Shown here piece after piece: positions 60,120 to 64,000 of a stretch of DNA of 64,000 bases (the stretch's first letter is position 1; each line of letters begins with the position of its first letter). The notes beneath the pieces are model-generated. The model saw only the letters and a program-made list of their open reading frames with translations. It had not been told where the DNA came from and ran no database searches. The stretch covers positions 3,410,001-3,474,000 of the forward strand of contig NW_027043829.1 of NCBI RefSeq assembly GCF_037102585.1, written 5' to 3'. This stretch comes from Saccharomycopsis crataegensis (taxonomy: Eukaryota; Ascomycota; Saccharomycetes; Ascoideales; Saccharomycopsidaceae). The translations under genes were made by a program, and so were the position numbers.

Positions 60120-60225
60120 TATATAATATATGGCGCAATTGCTTCTCGTGGCGATGTTTGTTAAACACATTAGATCTAGGTTGGTGTATAGAAGAACAAG
60201 AGAAACAGTCCGAGAGATTGGTTTA
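60120..60225 (-). pseudogene. relic zinc finger, second copy of the neighbouring gene's last finger
   Basis: Read on the minus strand, an open stretch of about 36 codons between two stops encodes LSDCFSCSSIHQPRSNVFNK, then HRHEKQLRH. The segment NVFNKHRHEKQL (60136-60171) is identical in protein to residues near the end of the C2H2 gene at 60626-61561, where it lies at 60638-60673. All five DNA differences in those 12 codons are synonymous. A C-x2-C pair precedes it, but with three more residues before the first His than in the intact gene. A partial tandem duplicate that has decayed is the simplest reading. An alternative terminal exon (CCTAG acceptor just before) cannot be excluded. Confidence 0.7.
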
Positions 60226-60625
60226 AAATGAAATGAAAACAGCATAAATGCTGCCAAATAATAGGAAATAGTAAAACAATAGCATACCTAATAATGACAT
60301 TGTTAACGAAAAACTGAGATTTGGAATAACATGTTAATGTCTAGGAGAACAAAAAAATGAAATATGAATAAAATATTGGAGATGGATCAAGTTGGTTGCT
60401 AGCATCCTTTGGTTTGAGTTTGATTTCACTCAGATGAAATGAAAAAGAAAATGAAATGAATTGCGACAAGTGGCAATCATAGAAAAAACTATTCAATAAT
60501 AATATATGAGTGCTCTGTAATGCGCGAAAGATAAAACTAATCTGAAAAGAGGTTAAGAGAAGCAACTAAAACTCTTTGGGATAAAAAAAAAGATTGATGA
60601 TCAATGGTTTCTTTGCTACTCTTTT

Positions 60626-61561
60626 TCAGGCATGATGTAATTGCTTTTCATGGCGGTGTTTGTTGAACACATTTTTAAAGCTTCTTTCACAATAACTGCA
60701 CTGGAAGACATCACTATTAGATTCATGGATTTTACCATGGCGTTTTAGTGACCCCAGAGTACCGAATCCAATGTATCGATATGGGCAATTTGCTATCTCA
60801 CACTTAAATTCGTTTTTCGTACACAATTCATCCAAATGTTTCGCCAATTCTAAAATATTTGTGAACGTACAATTCTCACGGCAATTAGTCCCAGAACACC
60901 GGTACCCTCCTTTTTTCTTTTTAGCTTTGTCGACCATAGAGTCTCCTAATAGCGCCAGTGTCATTGGGTATTGGTGATAGTTGATGTACGGGTGCTGGAT
61001 TCTGAAAGCCCGCACCAAGTCTTCGCTCGATTGCAAGATCGGGTCATTTGTCGCTGGTGGCATTGTGCCAATTGTTTGAGGATGATATATTATATTATTA
61101 TGGAAGTTCCCAGGAGGACCTGAGGAAGACGGAACAAAAGGTGGACACGGCCCCCCATACACAGAAGTTGAAGGGATCATGATAGAATTATTGGGCGAGG
61201 CTATGCCAGTCAACTGATTGTCATCAGTCGTAGGGTTGAGCAAATCAGAGATATCACAACGTTTATAATATTGGCTTGCTCTGGCACTATTGGAAGGGTG
61301 ATGGACATGTCCCGATTGATTAGATATCACAGGTACATGATGAGCAAAAGAAGAGGATGGAGAGGAGTAAGAACATTTGTTTAGGAAAGAGGGATTCACA
61401 GGCGTAGAAGCGGTAGAAGATGGAAAGGGAGGAAGAGGAGGAAGAAGTGTTGATGGTGGATTGGTTAATTGAGATTTACGCCCCGATTTGGAACTGAGAG
61501 AGTTATTAGTGGGAATTGTGTAATCTTTAAAATGGCTGTTTTCCATAGGTGTTATAAACAT
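60626..61561 (-). CDS. C2H2 zinc-finger transcription factor
   Basis: A 311-residue regulator (first ATG at 61561; another at 61546). The first 200 residues are Ser/Pro/Asn-rich and disordered, with one conserved-looking segment KRCDISDLLN at about residue 105. Zinc fingers occupy the C-terminal 95 residues: a Cys-rich GYRCSGTNCRENC followed by KHLDELC, then FKCEIANCPYRYIGFG with SLKRHGKIH, then FQCSYCERSFKNVFNKHRHE. The finger block resembles the yeast YPR013C/YPR015C group by eye, but I cannot confirm an orthologue. It stands alone between very long non-coding flanks, the usual setting of a tightly controlled regulator, and its last finger has a decayed duplicate downstream. Confidence 0.85.
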   Translation of the reverse strand: MFITPMENSHFKDYTIPTNNSLSSKSGRKSQLTNPPSTLLPPLPPFPSSTASTPVNPSFLNKCSYSSPSSSFAHHVPVISNQSGHVHHPSNSARASQYYKRCDISDLLNPTTDDNQLTGIASPNNSIMIPSTSVYGGPCPPFVPSSSGPPGNFHNNIIYHPQTIGTMPPATNDPILQSSEDLVRAFRIQHPYINYHQYPMTLALLGDSMVDKAKKKKGGYRCSGTNCRENCTFTNILELAKHLDELCTKNEFKCEIANCPYRYIGFGTLGSLKRHGKIHESNSDVFQCSYCERSFKNVFNKHRHEKQLHHA

Positions 61562-64000
61562 TATCAATCTGCTAGCCGATGGAAAAAAAATTTTTTTCTG
61601 TGGGTTTTAGAGGTTCAATTCAAGTGATAATATAATAATATAGTACACGGTATAATATACTTTGGTTATAATGATCCTATAGTATCAACAATAAAAGTGA
61701 CCTCCCGCTAGAAAATGACGATGACCAAAGGAAGATAACCATTTGTATTAATGGATTTGATATCGAATTTTTGACGTGATTCGAGTAATTTTATATACTT
61801 CTGTGGGGATGGGGAGCTGCGAAACCGATTTTTTTGAGGAGACTTGTGTTGATGCAAGCAACAAAATAGTTGCATTATTTTAAATATAACTGTAGGTAAT
61901 ATAGGAGAGGATGTAAGAAAAGAAAAACTATAACATTTAGGAAGAAACAACAGTCACTTTTTGCATGTTACAGTTTGAGTCTCCTGCATATGTGATATGT
62001 AATGTGCTGTGTGCATATGTCTATACATGCATAACTTCAAACCATATTATATATATATATACCAATAAAGCAGGCGAGCACCGTAAATTGTTTTCCCCAA
62101 TTTAAGCACATATAATGCCGGAAAATTCTCTCCCTACTTGTGCTATTTCATCTGCTCCATAGCACTCTAATTGCTTTAATGATTTTCATAGATTGGGACA
62201 TTTGTTGGGAAGTTAAAGACCCCATCTTCACAACAGTCACTATTTGGAATACGAAATGCTTAACCTCATTCACAAGTGTATATTTTGATTTGAATGTTAC
62301 TAAATCAAATGTCTTACCTCTTCTTTGAATAATTTTATTGCGCCTATTAAAAAGACTAAAACGAAATAATGTATCTATATATATACATTAATAATTGATT
62401 CCTTCAATTGTTTTGACTCATTTTAAAAGATCGATTCGAAGAAAAAAGAAATACAGCGGAAAATGTGCTGTCAATATTTCACTCATATTCTTGTCTCATA
62501 TATTTTTATTATGGTACACATATTTTAGTGGGACTAGTAGTAAATAGCAAATGGCAATATTTGCTCTTGATTATCTCCGATGTAAAGTACCCTTCCCCCG
62601 ATGTAATACTTCAGTGCTCATGACTGGGACTACCCGGCCATGTATACCCAACACCTTGATTCTTTTCCAAATGATTAGTTGTTTCACCTATTTTTATTAT
62701 ACTATAAGTTGTTATCATCTTTATAGGTTTTTGTTCCGCCTTTTTTTAGAAAAAAAAAAATTACTTAGTGGTAAGTTGCAATTTGTTGTATTCAGATATT
62801 AAAGCTACAACTGATACTCCCTACCCTACCTTAACTATAGTTAATATATATCAATCATCATGTTACCCTCAAATCTTAATTTGGCAAGAAATAATACGTG
62901 AGGAAAGTAATATTTTATATTAATTGCATAGGGGCCGTCCACTTTTAATTAACAATAATTGTAATTTCTGTTCTTTAACCTCAAGGCAAAGCGGGCTTGT
63001 TTTAAAAACAGGAAGTCAATCGTTTCGATTACAGATACCGTATCATTTTATACTTTGTTAAGACGTCTATTTTTTTTTCTATTTTTTTATTTTTTTACAT
63101 GTCGGCTCTCGCCGTTCGCTTCCTCGATACGATTCTAGAACCTGCGACAATGTTTTAAGTATGTTGCTTCGTGGTGTCTCAAGCTGGTAATCATTCACAT
63201 AACAACAAGAAGATTTATTATACCTTCTTAATAAATTAGCCGGACAAACAAAAAGAAATGTCATGGCAGAACAAATTACGAGCAGGATAATACCTGAAAG
63301 CCAAAATAGGATTGTATAATTATAAATGATTGATGTTAAATTAACTGATTTTGCGCCGCGGAAACTCTACACTCACACACTCCGGATCTACTGTTTAATA
63401 GTTCCGGGAATTCCGCACATATGGCTTTAACATAACATGTCCAACATCTTTTTTCTACCTAAATGGGCCTCACTTTTTGCCTTTATGTCTTCTTGCTTTA
63501 ATTGTTATCTTCAACATCTTGGTCCATCTGGAATGGTTTCAATTGCACCTTTTGAATTAACTTTGGGCTCGTAGAAGTGTATGCATTCTACAATTTTCTC
63601 TGAGCACCTGTGGAAGTATGTATGTATATGTATATCACCAAAGAGAAAGTGTCAGAATACGGCCACAGCGAGCCACGCCTCTGCACCTGCCGGACAGCCA
63701 CTCCGGATTACATAAAGCTGATTCATTATAGTGGATAGTTCATCATGTGTGACTAGAGGTATATGACCTTCACCTTTGCCTCTCTATTTTATTTGTCTGA
63801 TATCCTCATAAAATAGAATAGTTTAATTCAACCTGATTGTTTTAAAGTTATGTGCGTATAAATGTGTGAATTTCAACAGAAAGCTCCTGAAAAACAAAGA
63901 ATGTCTCAATTTCTTTACATAATTGTCTTAAGATTTTCCAGAGGTTGGGTGAAACTAGCAAAAAAAAAAAACCACTCCAAATTGATTTGTTGTTTACGTT
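61562..64000. other. 2.4-kb upstream region of the zinc-finger gene, to window edge
   Basis: No convincing gene. It includes TA microsatellites (62045-62060, 62372-62386), TGCATATGT repeats (61986-62024) and two copies of CACTCCGGAT (63378-63387 and 63699-63708). Part of it is presumably a long promoter of the zinc-finger gene; the right end may belong to a gene outside the window. Confidence 0.5.

Larger units (their letters stand above)
56839..60625. other. 3.8-kb non-coding region downstream of MRPL9
   Basis: No convincing gene; frames up to 93 codons are composition artefacts. It contains a 51-bp direct repeat (57820-57870 and 57908-57958), a 22-bp perfect palindrome (58326-58347), a TATCATCATAATTA-type tandem (about 58978-59022), a poly-A run (59984-60006) and a relic zinc finger (60120-60225). 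It may be a long 3' regulatory region of the zinc-finger gene or a graveyard of old duplications. Confidence 0.5.

Overview
The window is nuclear DNA of a budding yeast (Saccharomycotina). It is AT-rich and compact, with 27 protein genes, nearly all single-exon. Clear yeast orthologues include RIB4, GYP5, GCD1, DAP1, ATG27, RPL3, AGE2, VFA1, SWI3, SEN1, PRE2, ATP12, TMA16, CAF20, MEU1 and MRPL9. The one tRNA gene is a tRNA-Lys(CTT) with a short intron. Leucine is mostly TTG, TTA or CTT. I found few CTG codons and none at a diagnostic position, so I cannot say whether CTG is read as Leu, Ser or Ala, and I do not name a species.

Layout. From 0 to 12 kb, six minus-strand genes: RIB4, an unrecognised membrane-anchored protein without an obvious ATG, a secreted class-3 lipase, an unrecognised probable mitochondrial protein, a carnosine N-methyltransferase homologue and GYP5. 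From 12.8 to 17.1 kb, GCD1 (eIF2B gamma) converges on a DHA1-type MFS transporter. From 17.1 to 20.6 kb is a gene-poor stretch with the tRNA and a probable solo LTR. From 20.6 to 24.2 kb, DAP1 and ATG27 diverge from a shared promoter, followed by the highly biased RPL3. From 24.6 to 47.6 kb runs a long minus-strand series: AGE2, an unrecognised poly-Q protein, a THEM6-like protein, VFA1, an amino acid/choline-family permease, SWI3, SEN1 and a large Nnk1-like kinase. From 48 to 56.8 kb come PRE2, ATP12, the divergent TMA16/CAF20 pair, a His/Gly/Pro-rich protein, MEU1 and MRPL9. From 56.8 kb to the end only one gene is seen, a C2H2 zinc-finger regulator set between about 3.8 kb and at least 2.4 kb of non-coding DNA.

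Functional threads. Translation is over-represented (RPL3, MRPL9, GCD1, CAF20, TMA16, tRNA-Lys), but this looks like ordinary yeast gene order, not a dedicated cluster. Promoters carry recognisable motifs: Reb1-type CGGGTAA/TTACCCG, Cbf1-type CACGTG, a PACE-like element plus TTACGTAA before PRE2, inverted ACCCTAC boxes before RPL3, and four 13-bp-spaced forkhead motifs upstream of RIB4.

Most unusual. (1) A decayed second copy of the zinc-finger gene's last finger lies about 455 bp downstream of that gene; its 12 best-matching codons differ only at synonymous sites. (2) A 48-bp perfect palindrome, 62 bp with one two-base interruption, lies between the His-rich gene and MEU1. (3) A long ORF with a clear membrane anchor has no ATG. 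(4) A uORF stop overlaps the PRE2 start (ATGA). (5) 24 uninterrupted AATC units sit just before MRPL9. I saw no convincing new multi-gene system.
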